Counted from the first letter of the stretch, positions 9,186 through 21,768 are shown. The stretch is DNA of 64,000 nucleotides from Jaapia argillacea MUCL 33604 (GCA_000697665.1 KL197719.1:815968-879967), one strand, 5' to 3'. Made by a program: numbers and translations. Notes: generated by a model from the letters alone, not told the origin.

Positions 9186-10750
9186 TCAATGTGCAGCTAG
9201 ATTGTTGAACAGGGTAGTGATAATATCGAGTGTATGGGGCGCATCGCCTTCCACAATCTCCCTTAGCTTCTCTGGGATGGCATCTAAAACTTTCGGAGAC
9301 TTGTACGATTCGTGCAGTAGCTCTGCTTGCATTTCCAGCACCCTTCGATATCTGACACGGCGAATTAGCTCTCCCACCCCTCAAAAAGGATGTCAGAACT
9401 CACCGAGCGGTGAACTTTGAGAAAGCCTCCTCCATGATGTTCTCCTCTGAAACACTTACTCGGATAGCATCAAAGGCAAGCTTCTCAAGTTCATCGAATC
9501 CGAGCTACGGGTGTGATAGTAAGTCAGGTGACTTTCAATTCCACGAGAACGTTACCTTCTCAGCCAGTCGATACATGGATTTCGGGGAACAAGGGGGAGG
9601 TCGATGCGGGTAATCGTGGTAATACTTTTCTAAGAATTCTGCACGGGATCGGGACCTCTCCGAAGTCAAAGGAAGGAACCCGATATCTCCTGTGTAAATG
9701 AAAAATAATAGAGATTGCCATCTGACGGACAAACTCCATGAGAAATCCCCCCAGAGCGTACATGGCATCGCTCACGTATTGTATGCAATGTCTTTGATGA
9801 CAATAATCTTGCCCTTGGTTGTGGAACTCCGTTCCGAGTCTTCGTTAGGCCTAGTTCTCCGGGCTGTGATAAATCGACGGCACCGTAAGCCCTGCGATCG
9901 TCAACTTCATCTCCAGGGTCGAGCGTACTCACGGCTTGAGACCGATCTAACAACACTGCTTGGCGCAGCACGAGATAGACTCGGTGTTATCTCGTCCTCT
10001 GTAACTTCTAAATCACTATCCGAGTCGTAATCATATGTGTCGACGAATGGTTCCTCGTTTGCAGGGAATGGACTCTGAATATCCACATTGGCAGACTCAG
10101 AGAAGCCGTGGTCCGAAAGCACTTGTGTCAATCGACGATGTCAATGAACAGTCAATGAAACTCAGTGGTGGACACTCACAGGTCTCGAAATACGCAGACT
10201 TATCTTGCAGTAACGTGCTGTTTGCGTACAGTGGCATTGGGAAGCCTACCCTTCCGGATTCCGATCGTTTCGAGAACACAAAGAATTTCGTGTCAATAAA
10301 TGCGCCGTCCCGCAAAGAGTGAGTCAAGAGGTTTTGGATGGACAAAGGCACTGATGCGGGCTTGACATTCGGGATATCAAGGCGAATCTTGAACCACACG
10401 GTAATCACAAGGATGCAGTCCGAGAGCTGTCCCATGTTTGGGGCCATCAAGGTATACGATCCACGTTCAGGTTTCCCGAAGCTCCTCGACTCTCGGCTCA
10501 AATGCTCTCCGTTTTCGGATTGCAGGACAGCCTCAACAGTAACCGCCCCCATCTCACTGTTTGCGCAGTAGCCATCAAAGATGATACTGTTATTCCCATA
10601 GGACCCTCTGCTAACTCCAAATCGCCACCCCAGGCCACACGCAGCTGTGTGAATTGTGGTCTTGTTCTCGAAGCTGTTTTGGACAATCTTCATCTTGAAC
10701 CTGGATATAATACGATCCTGGTACCATTCGTCGTTACCAACCTTCTGCAT
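9186..10750 (-). CDS. BTB/POZ domain protein, paralog A
   Basis: First of six related BTB genes in the window. The start is ATG 10750 (MQKVGNDEWYQDRIISRFKM). The N-terminal region of about 110 residues contains the family signature CGLGWRFGV. The first half of the BTB fold follows: DGAFIDTKFFVFSKR and PMPLYANSTLLQDKSAYFET. An acidic insert (DYDSDSDLEVTEDE) then splits the fold before its second half, which carries the strand-helix unit that in paralogs reads VVKDTAxxT and YTGEI. CSPKSMYRLAEK and the helical C-terminus ending LDIITTLFNNLAAH at TGA 9188-9186 complete it. BTB domains usually mediate dimerisation, often as adaptors for Cullin-3, but nothing here shows a partner. Introns fall at positions shared with paralogs. 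Closest in style to paralog E. Confidence 0.8.
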
Positions 10751-11461
10751 TTTTTGTAGAGGCGGATGCGATAAGTCAGGATGTGAAGGTAAGTGGTTGA
10801 ACGAGAGTGGTCAACACAGCCATTGTCCCAGAAGGGCAGGTGGCCTTCCATTCTGGGTCAAAGCTTAGATTGCCGTCGGCAAGCGTCCCACAATATGTGG
10901 TCGGTACTGGCACATGGACGACAATGTTCTCTTTCCATCCATGCACAAGTACTGCCTTCCAATTTCCACACAAGATGCCTAACTTCCGAATGATCGGATT
11001 GTCGGTGGGCTATCTCAATAACCTCGTATCTCCCCGAACACGATGCAAACCCATGTGATCAGCTTCCAAAATTTGAGGTATGGGTTGGAAGTATAACTTT
11101 AAGATCCGTGGGCTGGGAGTGGAAAGAGAACCAAGATGTGTTAATCGGGGTTAGCGCTGTGATTCGGAGTCCGACGAGGAAGGGATGGAGGAGGGCATCT
11201 ACAGCACAGGTCGTCCACTCAGCCAGTCAGTCGGTTTGAAGGATGGTTCAGAAGGATGATTTGGATGGGTAAAGGTGAATAATTGACGCTTCAAATAAGA
11301 GGTACAAAAACAGAATAGCGAGGATGTGAAGTGATGTCCGTGAACAAAGCATAAACTTGTGTGCAGACACATCTACGGGATTGCCTCAGTAAGGATAGAG
11401 ATCTATGAACTGAGCTTTCGCACAATTAAATAATGGACCCAAGGTGGTAGCATTGGCGGCC
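10751..11461. other. Intergenic stretch upstream of BTB gene A, no gene seen
   Basis: About 710 bp between the start of BTB paralog A and the stop of the TCO89-like gene, both on the minus strand. Open frames are short and none continues through plausible splice sites into a recognisable protein. It should contain the promoter of paralog A and the 3' untranslated region of the TCO89-like gene. Confidence 0.4.
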
Positions 11462-12903
11462 TCATCGCGCCTGCTTAGCCCGAATAACCCTGTCGAACGA
11501 TTCCCTAATGGGACTCCTGTATCTCGACACCGTGAGGTGTGTGGTCAAGTACGGGGGCGGGAGTAGAGGGTGAATGGATTCCAGATTCGAAGGCACGGGA
11601 GGGAAATGGGTGACGAGCTGGGGGGTCGGAGGGCGCGAGATGCCAGGCAGATGAGCGAGGGAGGATAGGGCAGCCATGGAAGATGACGACGAAGTCGACA
11701 TTGTGGATAGGGTCCGGGTACGATCATGCCCGGATCTACTGCCCAACTGTGACTGCGGACCGTTCGCAGGGAGCGTAGCCACGGATCGTGCCGATGAAAT
11801 TGAAGTGCGGCGATTCGACGGTTCTAAAGGAGATAATGACGATTTGGATGATGTAGGGGACGTGGATACCTGCCCAGTAGTAATTCTGGGGGGCGAAGCT
11901 GAAGATGATAGTTTGGCAGGAGCAGCATCAGAAGTGACTGTGAGGGGTGCGAGGGGTGCGGGTTTTGGTGGATATGGCGCGCCCTGACCAAACGAATGTC
12001 CCCGGATCAACGGATGGGGACGAAGAGATGGATCTCCTTTGCTAGCGATGGAATACATGGATGGAGGGCGAGACGCGTCTGAGCGTTTAGAAGATTGGCG
12101 AACAGTTCTAGGAGGCGAAGTGGGAGTTTCGGGGCGCGAACTTGACTGTTGCCGCTGCTGCGACAATTGCGGAGCCTCCGCATGACTCGGAGGCGCAGAG
12201 GGGGCGCGATGGGGCGCTGCAGGCTCATGTAGCTCGGGCGCGGTCGGTCGGACAGTTGGTACTCGCGAGAGTGAAGGCTCTCCCCGAGGGGTCGCTGCTC
12301 CAATCATGTCCCGAGGTATAACGGGTGGCGGCGTGGGTAACTGCTGGGTTGGTTCTGCCATAACGGGTGTTGTCACTTCTTGGGGTTCATCATCATCCTC
12401 TTCCTCTTCCTCTTCGTTGTCCGAATCTTGGCGACTGGGCCCAGCGCTCTCGCTCGACACCCACTCATCTTCGTCCTCGTCGGTGCTAGGACTGGCAATT
12501 GTGAAACCGACTTTGGCTTTGGGCCCTCGAAGTCTGTTGTCATGGGCCGGAGCAGGGGGTGGTGCATGTTTCACCAGTTGAGGGAGTTGTTCCCTCGATC
12601 GAATCCGTTGCTTGCTACTAATTCGAGGAAATTGTGACACGGGTCGTTGTTGTACCTATGATATAGATTTTTGAAGGAGAGAAATGAAGGCCCTAGTGAG
12701 ATTTCTGTGCGATAAAAAATCGATGTTCAATGTTATCATACCTCATGATGAAGTCCGGACTTCTTGGGTTTATCGGCCGGTTTTGTCTGTGGAGGATCCT
12801 TCTGCGTAAATTGTAGGTTCAATGCGAGCTTAGAAGAGCTGCCTGAGGAGGTGCGAGAGTGGGTACGAGTGAGGCCCATCGGGCGTTGGTTTCGGTGTGG
12901 CAT
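11462..12903 (-). CDS. TCO89: TCO89-like TORC1 subunit, low-complexity protein
   Basis: Probable non-essential TOR complex 1 component of the TCO89 family, acting at the vacuole in nutrient and cell-wall stress signalling. Exon 1 starts at ATG 12903 with MPHRNQRPMGLTRTHSRTSS and LALNLQFTQKDPP, a short conserved N-terminal motif of the family, ending at a GTATGA donor. Exon 2 starts VQQRPVSQFPR and carries KAKVGFTIASPSTDEDEDEW followed by VSSESAG, the second conserved block. An acidic run, then long Ser/Pro/Ala-rich disorder follow. A short conserved C-terminal helix reads RESFDRVIRAKQAR before TGA at 11464-11462. There is no globular domain. Assignment rests on the N-terminal and DEWVSSESAG blocks, which I recall from fungal TCO89 proteins, so it is fairly but not fully certain. 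Confidence 0.65.
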
Positions 12904-13060
12904 GTCCAGTGAGAGAGTTGATGATTAGATTGGCACTCCGCTCCTGACCTCTCCTTCTCAACCGGCCACAATATTTCTTTTACGCAAAACGTCGGCTTGC
13001 TCAGAACAAATAAGTATCACAGACCCAGTCTTGGGATTCGAATAATTCTGGTCAGCTAAG
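12904..13060. promoter_or_regulatory. Compact divergent promoter of TCO89-like gene and UTP6
   Basis: Only 157 bp separate the start codons of the TCO89-like gene (minus) and UTP6 (plus). Both 5' untranslated regions and both core promoters must lie here. Pairing a TORC1 subunit with a ribosome-biogenesis factor would suit shared growth control, but this is inference from spacing only. I see no clear TATA box. Confidence 0.4.
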
Positions 13061-15422
13061 ATGGAGAGGGTACAGTTCCAGCAGGAGCAGGTGTGTAGAG
13101 AGACGTTGCCAGTGGTTGATGATGCTGAGTAAATTTGTAGATGCTCGCAGAGCTAAAAGACCTGACGGAGAAGGGAATTTTCACTCAAGTACGTCTCCTT
13201 TGATGGATTCTAGAGGTCAACTTCATGTCATACCGTCAGAGCGAAGTCAAGCAGATCATGAAAAAACGTACTGCATTCGAAACTGCCCTCGTCCGCCGCA
13301 TCCCAAAGAAGGGCGACTTTCTACGTTACGCAGCGTATGAAATGGGACTCGAAGCTTTACGTAGAAAGCGGGTAGAGAGACTCAGTACGTCTCGTTATCT
13401 ATCCTACTCCCGTTGCTCAAACATTTCTCTGAAGGGGACTGGTCATTGTGCTTGCAGACCTACAGAAGACGCCCCCTTCAATATCGGATTACGCTCTTGT
13501 TCGACGGCAGTTCCACATCTTTGAGAGGGCATTGAAGAAGTTCAAGGGTGATGTCGGTCTGTGGATTCAATATCTACAGGTCGCAAAAAAGGAGAGGGCG
13601 AGGGCCTTGGTGGGCAGAATATCCGCACGGTGAGTGAACATTCCTCCCGGAATCGGGGTCTGTATGCTAATCACAAACAATTCGCTTCACTCTGGGAAGT
13701 GCACTTCAACTACACCCAAATACCCCGGCCTTATATGTTATCGCTGCATCCCACGAGCTCGAACATCTCTCACCAGCGTCTGCCCGCACGCTCCTCCAGC
13801 GTGGTCTGCGGCTGAACTCTGATAGTGTGGAATTGTGGCGAGAGTACGTCAAAATGGAGCTTGGGTTCATGGAGAGCTTGAGAAGACGGTGGTCTGTTCT
13901 TGGAATCTCCGTCGGGTCTGTTCAAGACACCGGGAAACCAAAGGCCGACACGCAGTTAGATGATGACTCTGACAAGGGGTCAGGGACACTGGACCTTATG
14001 GAAGTCGACACACATGACAGCGAAGCCGCTCGGCGTGAGGTACTGGAAGGCGCAATTGTCAAGACTGTTATCACAAATGCGGTCAAAGGTGCCTGTCCCT
14101 CCTGCCCGTACCTGACATCTCACACAACTCTAATCCTTATCCTTATCCACCTCCCCCCTCCATCGTGATTTCTGATAGCGATCCCGAAGTTGGAAGCATT
14201 TATCGCTCTGCGAGACCTGTTATCGACGTATCCCTCTCCGCTGCGTTTACGGCAAGCACTACTCGACCATCTCCACGCCTTGTTGCATTCGACACTGCCC
14301 TCTGATCCGCATGCAGTCAAGGTGTACTGCTCCAGGCACCTTACACCTGGCTTGGAAGGGGAGGATCTCATAAGTGCCCTGAAAACGGCCAATCAAGAGT
14401 TAGTCCGTGCTGTCAATGACGCAACAGACAACCGGGAGCCTCTCGCGTCGGCCTATGTGCAGTTCGTGGCCGAATGGTGTCGGAAGGAAATTGACGCCAA
14501 TCTTGTGCGTGTCGATATCTTTTGATGAGAATCGCTGACCTGATCCATAAATTCCAGAGATTGTGCCTTGTGACATGTCTCCAATCTCTGGCAAAACATC
14601 ACCATCGGTCACCCTCGTTGCTCGCGGGCAATATCCAATTACTGCTCACAGGACATCCTTCACCACCTGCTCAAGACAAAATACTCCGCCTTGCGCGGAA
14701 ATATACCGCTAAGCAATGGATGGCGGGTGAGGTGTGGTTCGCAAGGCTCCAAGCCGAGGAACAATATGCTTCCGCAGAGGAAGTAGCGAAGGCATGGGCT
14801 GAGACTCGAGACGCTGTTAAGGATCATGACGTGGAACGCGTGTGGATGTGGGGATTTGAGCAGGCGGGTTGGAGGGCATATCCGTCGGAAGAACGGCGGA
14901 GAATCCTCGAGGTGAGCTCATCGATGTGAATCGCCGGCACCGAAATTAATAGGCGCTGTGATTTTGTAGCAAATGTTGAAAGAGAGCATGCGGGACTCGT
15001 CATTGGCAAGTGTGCATGAGAAGCTCATTATTCAGTACGTTTCAACGCTTCACTCCGATGGCGAGGAGAATTTTTCGAACGTGCTCTCTCACATCGCCAA
15101 GAATTGCCTTCCGACTGAGAAGGTGTGGTCGGAAGTGTTTACACGGCTGGGTGGTTCAAAAGCCGACATCGCCGGACGCAGCGTGGAGGCCGAGAAAATC
15201 CTCTCGGAGGTTTATGAGAAGTGGAAAACGAAAAATGGGTTGGAGGCAAGCCTCGCATGGGCGGCTTGGTTATTGGAGCATGGAAACGGAAAGAAAGCGA
15301 AGGAGGTGATTGGAAGAACGCGAAGCGTGCTGTCCGATGACGACAGAAGCGAGCTCGACCGACGGTGGGCGGAGACACTCGATAAAGGGAACGTTAGCAA
15401 GGCAGGGACCAATGTTGTCTGA
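13061..15422 (+). CDS. UTP6: UTP6, U3 snoRNP component of the SSU processome
   Basis: HAT-repeat subunit of the UtpB complex, required in the nucleolus for cleavage of pre-18S rRNA. Spliced start: MERVQFQQEQ, then MLAELKDLTEKGIFTQ, then SEVKQIMKKRTAFETALVRR and IPKKGDFLRYAAYEMGLEAL, the conserved N-terminal UTP6 block. Next come ISDYALVRRQFHIFERALKK and GDVGLWIQYLQVAKKERARA, the first HAT-type repeats, and ALYVIAASHELEHLSPASAR with VELWREYVKMELGFMESLRR. The C-terminal half is helical and less conserved, ending KGNVSKAGTNVV at TGA 15420-15422. About nine exons are separated by introns of 45-70 nt. The start is chosen because MERVQFQQEQML is the usual family N-terminus. Confidence 0.93.
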
Positions 15423-16954
15423 CTTGCTTTGCAACCTTGTGGTACGTGACAGGAGTTTGGCTTGATCGCGGAGATTTCTAATTGCGGTGTCGTTCCACCT
15501 AATGCAGCACACACAGGAGGCGTGTAGTGTGGTGATCTACATACGTGGCTCGGACGGTCATACATACCTATCGAGCCTGGACGGGCCCTCGGTGCCGAGC
15601 AGCCTCCTTATTTTCACTGGCTCTTGACAGGTTCCTCATGGTATCATACAGCACTGCTGTGGTGCGAAGGCAAAGTGCCGTTGGCTAATGAGAACCGTTT
15701 TGCCTGGAAGGTTTTGGATTGCATTGGGGTCGGCGATTCCATTCGGTGATCATGGCGTGCGGTGTGCCTTGGCACTTGACTGTTGGAATTTGTGAGGCAG
15801 TGTTTTCATAAGAACCTTGGTGCAGTATGGGAAGGGCTGAGACCCATGTCATGCCAATCTAGACTGCAGGAGGTCATGCTGGTCCGAAACAGGCCGACCC
15901 TCGATCAAAAAAAGGATACAAGAGAGACTGCCGGTGATCTTTGCTAATCTTGGGGCTTGCGGAGACAGTTGAGACTATTGGAGAAGGAAATGAGCATGTG
16001 CCATGCGTGTAAGATAAGGGTGCGCGGGAACGACGAGAACAATGGTTGGACTAAAGGATCAGAAAGCGAATGATGGGGAATGTGAAGGATACGGAAACAA
16101 CACGTTCAACAGGGTCGGTGATACGGGGAATGAATTATGAGAGGCTATTCAGGATGATCAGGAATGGGGAAGTGAACGGCAGATATGCTGTATGGTACGT
16201 GATATTGTATGGCTACACACGCGTGGCCCAGAGAAGCCCCGCGATAGCACATGGTCCATCTGAACCAGCGGTTCTTCAACTTCCCTTTTCGAATCATCCA
16301 TTCTCTCTCCTTCCCCCCTTCCTCTTCCCGCCCTCCCCATATCCAACGTCGTTCCCGTCGTTGCTCTCCTTGTTTTCTGTACAGCTTCGCATTTAGTTTC
16401 GACGTGTGGTTGTGCAAGAGAGGTGAGTCAAGAGCCGCCCGTTTCGTAGGCCCAGATACGCGGCTGCGGTTGTTCACCGTGGCTAATTAAATTTCAAACC
16501 CCGACCGCCCCATAGCTTTCCTCTTCCCTCCCACCTCAGGCTATCGGTTCACATAGCATCCTCGTCGTCGACGGGGCGCCTTGCTCTTTCGTTCAAGCTC
16601 TCCAGGAGAGATCCTTCCAGGAGACATCAGCTCCCATTGCTGCATGTATTACGCCTCAAGATAGCTCAGACTTCCAGCCGGTCTCGTCTGAACAGTCTCG
16701 TTGCCGTCGTTCAAGAGCGCTCAGTGCAAGACCGACGTGTTCAGCACAGCAGCTCACTCTAGCACCCTGATTGGTGTTTTTCGTGGCCCATGTTGCAGTA
16801 TACCGTCCAGCCGTTCTCCTCTCCGCTCGGACCTCAATCAAAGCATGCCTCAGCAATCGGTAAAGACCGCAGCGATTACCTTCGCTCTAATGACTCCAAC
16901 CTCTCTTCTACTCGTCCACTTGATCTACCCCGTAATGCATTGAGCAAGCGTCAG
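15423..16954. other. Long intergenic region with likely 5' leader of the kinase gene
   Basis: About 1.5 kb without a recognisable protein. A strongly C/T-rich tract at about 16296-16345 looks like a fungal promoter or initiation region. A canonical donor GTGAGT at 16423 and acceptor CTCAG at 16539, with a CTAAT branch-like site between them, suggest a 117-nt intron in the 5' untranslated region of the Ran1-like kinase gene. The part just downstream of UTP6 shows nothing notable. Confidence 0.4.
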
Positions 16955-19900
16955 ATGGCCGACTCTTTGAGTCCCCCTTACGCATCCCTCTCCCACCCGC
17001 ACACCCTTCCGCTTTCAATTTCGACCAAGTTTCCGCCTTCTCCAGTTCTCCCAACAGCCCCAGCTCTTCCTTCTCCCCAACTCCAACACAAACACATTCC
17101 TCGGTCCCCTTATCTATCTTCTCCCCGTTTGCCCCCCAGTCCAATTCCTCGCTATATTCCCGATACTCCTCCCGCGTCCTCCAGGCAGTTCTCCTCAGCA
17201 TCCTCGGGCATACAGGACATCTTATCACAAGGCGACCTTGTCGGTGAGGGTCTTGAGCTCGAGGGCGAGGCCATCCGTGTTGTCCCGATCCATAATGACA
17301 CCACGGGTGAGGAACGTCCCCGGGAGTTTGAAGTTGTAAGGCGTTTGGGTACAGGCAGTTACGCTGTCGTGTACCTCGTTCGTGAGGTCCTTTCTCGTCG
17401 AACACCATCTCTCGATTCCTATTCGCCAATTGATAGTATCGACATGGACTACACGTCTTCTCACCGAGGAGAACCGGTTGAGTATGGTCAGGAATTCGCG
17501 CTCAAGTGCCTATCCAAAGCAAACCTCGACGAGGAGGCTCTGAATTCGCAGATGTCCGAGGTAAGCTAAGCCAGTTCGATTTCCACCCGCCGCCGATCTG
17601 ATTTTGATTTTCTCAGGCACATATTCATCAATCCTTGCCCTCGCATCCCAACATCGTGACTTTACACCGCACACTCGAGACACGCTCATTCTTGCTTCTT
17701 CTCCTCGAGTTTGTTCCCGGGGAGGACTTGTTTTATTTCTTGGAACAAGCCCGTGATCATTATGAAACAGACCCTTGTTCTACTTCTTCTGAATCTTTAA
17801 CGACCTCCGCTTCACGCACGCCCCCAACTCCTGGTCTCCTTTCCTCGCTCAATGACTCCCAACTCCTCTCCCGCACCCGTCTCAAGCTTATCGCATCTAT
17901 GTTCTCTCAGATGTGCGAAGCCGTCGCGACTTGTCATGCCACCGGGGTCTACCATCGCGATATCAAGCCGGAAAACTTCATTGTTACCGATGGTTGGACT
18001 ACATTGCCTGATGGCAGCTCCAGTCGAAAAGTTGTGGTCAAACTGACCGACTTTGGGCTGTCTACCCGCGATCGAGTATCTTTTGACATGGACTGCGGAA
18101 GTGCTCCCTACATGGCTTATGGTGAGTGGCCGAGCTTTATTCAAAGCCGGACCGCGCTCATCGTACTCCCTCACAGAGTGCAGAAACAACGTTGCCCCCA
18201 CTTACCTACCTCGCGGTGCTGATGTCTGGTCACTTGGTATCGTCCTCATTAACATGTAGGTTCTTACTCGTTAGAGTCTCACTTGAAGCTCACCTATACC
18301 GCCTCAGGCTGTATCACTTTAATCCCTGGACAGACACTACGGAAGGTGCCTGCTCTTCCTTCGAAGATTTCCGCCAGCGACCCGTCACCTTCCTCCTCCA
18401 ACGCTTCACTGGTATGACGCTCCCCGTCGCTGAGTTCCTGGCGAACCGGGTCTTCTGTGTCCTTGAGGACCCCTCGGACGATTTCAGTCGTGTTTCTGCT
18501 CATGAGTTTGGCGTGTGGGTTAAGGATTTACCCTCCCTTCTTGGTGCCCAAGCTGGATCGCACAGCCGTCGTGTATCCATCAGCTCAGTCCAAGGATTCC
18601 CGATCTCCTCAGTTCCCCCTTCTCGCCGCCCCGCTTCCCGCCAGGCGTCCATTTCTGGCCTACCTCTCCGCCCGCCCTCCCGTTCCATGTCACGAGCCGC
18701 TTCACTTGGGCCAACAGCATTCGAGGCCGACGCCTCCGAATTGTCCACGGTTTTGGATCAGGATGAAGGTGTTACAGGTTATATGGAAAGCTTGGAGGAA
18801 GAGACAGGCTCCCGATCGACTTCGACCAAGACTCGGGGCAAGCGCGGTGCACGAAAGAGCAAGGGTGCTACGCAGAAAGACGACACTCTCGAGACGTTGG
18901 CGAGTGCCTCACAATCCTTGGCTCGGGAGATCAGTCGTGCCAAGGCATCATCAGGCCTTACTTCGATGGCCTCTCCGACCGACTCGTATGCGTCGCTACC
19001 ACCCTCCATTGCACCCATCACTCCCACCATCACGCCGACCGTCACCAAGAAACCCTCGAAATGGAAACTGTCCTTTGGCAAGTCAAGTTCAACGGTCAGC
19101 ACCAGTGACCGCACCCCCGTGGAGGAGGTGGTGACAACGGAGAGCGGAAGGATCATGTCCGCGACAGCTAGCAATGTGACTAGTCTCCTCATGGGTCTTG
19201 AAGCACCATCTCATCAAGTTTCATCTCAGGATGAGTGGGGTCGTGGTCGCCATCCGAAGGAACTGTACCCTGCTCCCAATAACACAAGCCAGACTTGGGG
19301 TCAAGTTAACAACATCGAGCGATGGGCCAATGGCGTGGAGCGTCGACCGGAACGAGGTGTTTCCCCAACCAGCACTCGGAGTGGCCGCCCATTGGCGTCG
19401 AGTGCCAGCTCGACTGCGTCCAGCAATTGGCGTAGCTCCATCTCCACCAACTCCAGTGCGGGCGCTTCCTCGTCCGCTTTTACGAAGTACAGCAACGCCA
19501 GTGCACGCAGCGTGTCCACCGTTGCCACGAGTGTTTCCTCCACTAGTTGGCGCAGCCCCGCGCCCAAGCATCCTCCCCCTCCCCCGCCCGGACGATCTCC
19601 CTACGGCCATGATTTCCCTCGCCAGGCTCCTCCCAATGTCAAGCGTGAGCTCTCTTCTTCTTACTAACTGGAGTAATTACTAACCCATATTGTAGTCATA
19701 ACCGGGATTCCTTGGGAGCTCGGCGAGTTCCCCCGCCAACCGAATGACCCCGCCGGTGACATCTTCGGTGCCCCGCCAGTGCGCAAAGCTCGTACGCGCA
19801 AACCGAAGAACCAGCTCGACACAATCAGCGAGCGTCCTGGTGCCCTGAAAGCTCCAGTTCCTCGACTCGACGCATCCACCAGCACCACCGATTTGAATGG

Positions 19901-20006
19901 CGATGGTTCTGCCAAAGACGGGGAGATCAACGAAGCGAGCCCAAAGAAAGTTCAGAAAGGCCAGATAAACGCCCTTGCGAAGATGCTCTCGGCTTTGCGG
20001 CGCTGA
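16955..20006 (+). CDS. Ser/Thr protein kinase, Ran1/Pat1-Sks1 type
   Basis: Protein kinase related to fission yeast Ran1 and budding yeast Sks1/Vhs1, regulators linking nutrients to meiosis or metabolism. The disordered Pro/Ser-rich N-terminus is followed by the kinase domain: glycine loop RRLGTGSYAVVYLVRE, a lysine in FALKCLSK after an insert of about 40 residues, and EFVPGEDLFYFLEQARDHYE. The catalytic loop is GVYHRDIKPENFIV, DFG is VKLTDFGLST, and DCGSAPYMAYEC matches the Ran1-type activation segment. PRGADVWSLGIVLINM ends the core exon, and the lobe continues through LANRVFCVLEDPSDD. A long Ser/Thr-rich C-terminal tail of about 450 residues ends GQINALAKMLSALRR at TGA 20004-20006. The start could also be the in-frame ATG at 16790; I prefer 16955. 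Family placement is good; physiological role is not known from sequence. Confidence 0.85.
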
Positions 20007-20460
20007 TAGCCCCATGTACAATATGCGTGGGTGACCTGAAATGGCATTCGAATGGTACATTGCAATGCGTCCTGCTTTGGAGGACACTTCCGCGACCACT
20101 GGCCTCAATCTCATGTCGTGGTCTATTGGTAACTATGCCGTTCACAAAGTCAAAGCCTTCACGGCAAGTTTCTTGCCTTCGTGTTCCATATTATTATTAT
20201 ACGGACGTCCGAGCCGTGCAGTCACTCCCTCAAATCCTTTTTGACCTTGTGTTTGGACTATTTACTTGACCAACCCTCCTTTGCAACCCATAGATCGCCC
20301 TTTTGAGTCCTAGTGTACAACCCGTCATTGTTCAATCGCCTCATAGTGCAATTGCGCAACCTGTGCTTTAGTTATGGATACAATTCGTGCGATGATGTAC
20401 TACGTGTAATTGATCCGCAATGCTTCTTGCCAAAATGTGGATAACTGTTGCTTTACATGT
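20007..20460. other. Convergent 3' region, no gene seen
   Basis: 454 bp between the stop codons of the Ran1-like kinase (plus) and the PHO80-type cyclin (minus), so it should hold both 3' untranslated regions. One ATG-started frame of 67 codons at 20041-20244 is open on the plus strand but resembles nothing known and lies where the kinase 3' untranslated region is expected. Confidence 0.4.
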
Positions 20461-21527
20461 CTAAGGAGGATCATCGTCCATACGATCTCGGAGGTCTCCT
20501 GCTGCTCCTTCCCTCTCCTGCTGCAGCGCAGCAAAGGCCATATTTTGCTCAATTGTGGGACCCTTTGGTAATTCCGGTGATAGGGTTGCCGTATCGATCA
20601 GTATCGTCGAGGGAGTGGTGACTTCAACTGGCGACATTGGGCGAGACGGCGCACTGTCGATATCGCTGTCGGATGAGATGCTGCTGGCCGATTGCGTCCC
20701 GATGATGATGAACCCCCCTGAACTATGGGTTCGAACGAGGTTGACGTAGTATTCTTGCAAAACATCGCGAGTGCACTGGGAGAGAAGGGGTAAAGAAAAA
20801 GCGACGACCAAAAGGACCGACATAGATTTTAGTCCTGTATGCCCGACAGTTGTGGGTGGCTGAAATGGAGGAAATGAGGGATGACAGAAGGAGGGGCGAT
20901 GCTGACCATTAGTCGCCAATTGATGATGCGCAAGAATTCCCTCTCCAATACATTCAACTCCGCGACAGAGATGCCGCCCACTTTGGCATAATGGTTGTTG
21001 GTGCAAAAAGCATCACAGAAGGCCTTGCTAGACACTGCAACTGATGCAAGGATAAAGCGATGCGCCGTTAGGGAGGAAAGAGTAAAAAGGGGCATCCGGG
21101 AGCATATTTGGTCAATGTAATGCAGAGTAAGGAGAAGGCAAGACCTCTGTAGGACACGCTAAGATGGAGTTCATGCGAATGAGTGATGGAACGCACCTCT
21201 ACATTGGTAAACTTTACGATGCGGCGCAAATATTCGAGGATTGTGATGTTAGGGGCGGATCGCGAGTGGAATCGAGTGAGGCTTTCACTTGTTACGACGT
21301 CAAATTACTCGCAAGCATATGTCAGGCAGGGAACAAGCGTACGGTGAGAGAGGAATCTGGTCATTATGGGCGATTAGTCGTCCAAGCATATCGGCTGGTT
21401 AGGCATGGTCAATATGTAAGATCGGAGAGATCGGAAACGTGAAAAACACACATATAAGCAGGACAAGATGATCTAGGCCAGCATCTTCAAAGTTGGCTGG
21501 CAACTCGACCCTTTCTGAAGGTTCCAT
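20461..21527 (-). CDS. PHO80-type cyclin (Pho85/PCL partner family)
   Basis: Cyclin of the PHO80/PCL group, predicted to bind and direct a Pho85-like CDK in phosphate, glycogen or polarity control. Exons from ATG 21527: MEPSERVELPANFEDAGLDH and LVLLI, then SDMLGRLIAHNDQIPLSP, then ESLTRFHSRSAPNITILEYL with RRIVKFTNVE. The core reads RSCLLLTLHYIDQICSRMPL, TLSSLTAHRFILASVAVSSK, AFCDAFCTNNHYAKVGGISV and AELNVLEREFLRIINWRLM. This is the classic PHO80 cyclin box: RFHSR...PxI...YLRRI, HRFLI, SK..CD and NN.YAKVGGI...ELN.LE. A later exon gives TRDVLQEYYVNLVRTHSSGG and a Ser-rich tail to DRMDDDPP, stop TAG 20463-20461. Which PCL subclass cannot be told. It is divergent from RPL12, 241 bp away. Confidence 0.92.
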
Positions 21528-21768
21528 CCACCCATTGCAGTTTTACTGCCGCAACCAAGGGCAAAGAGCTGGTGAACGACCGAATCAGGTTTGTACGTAA
21601 AATGATATGCGATCAGGATCAAATGCAGGCAAACGCCGTTTAGACTCATCTGGGTGCTGTACAGTTTTCGCGTCGGGGTTCAAACCCATCACAAGCCACC
21701 ACCTTCCTATCTGGACAAACTCCTGATTACCAGTTCTCGAGTCTCCCGACCCTCCATCCGTCTTCGCC
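21528..21768. promoter_or_regulatory. Divergent promoter of the cyclin gene and RPL12
   Basis: 241 bp between the start codons of a PHO80-type cyclin and a ribosomal protein gene. It must hold the strong RPL12 promoter. The 5' flank of the RPL12 ATG is C/T-rich, as is common in ribosomal protein genes. No individual factor site was assigned. Confidence 0.35.

Noticed and set aside
11676-12637. Long plus-strand open frames opposite the TCO89-like gene
   Set aside because: They are shadows of a Ser/Pro/Asp-rich minus-strand frame and contain only low-complexity sequence.
21660-21700. GGGGTTCAAACCC resembling a tRNA T-arm upstream of RPL12
   Set aside because: The stem does not extend to five pairs and no A box or acceptor stem is found at the right distance. 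It lies in the 5' flank of RPL12.
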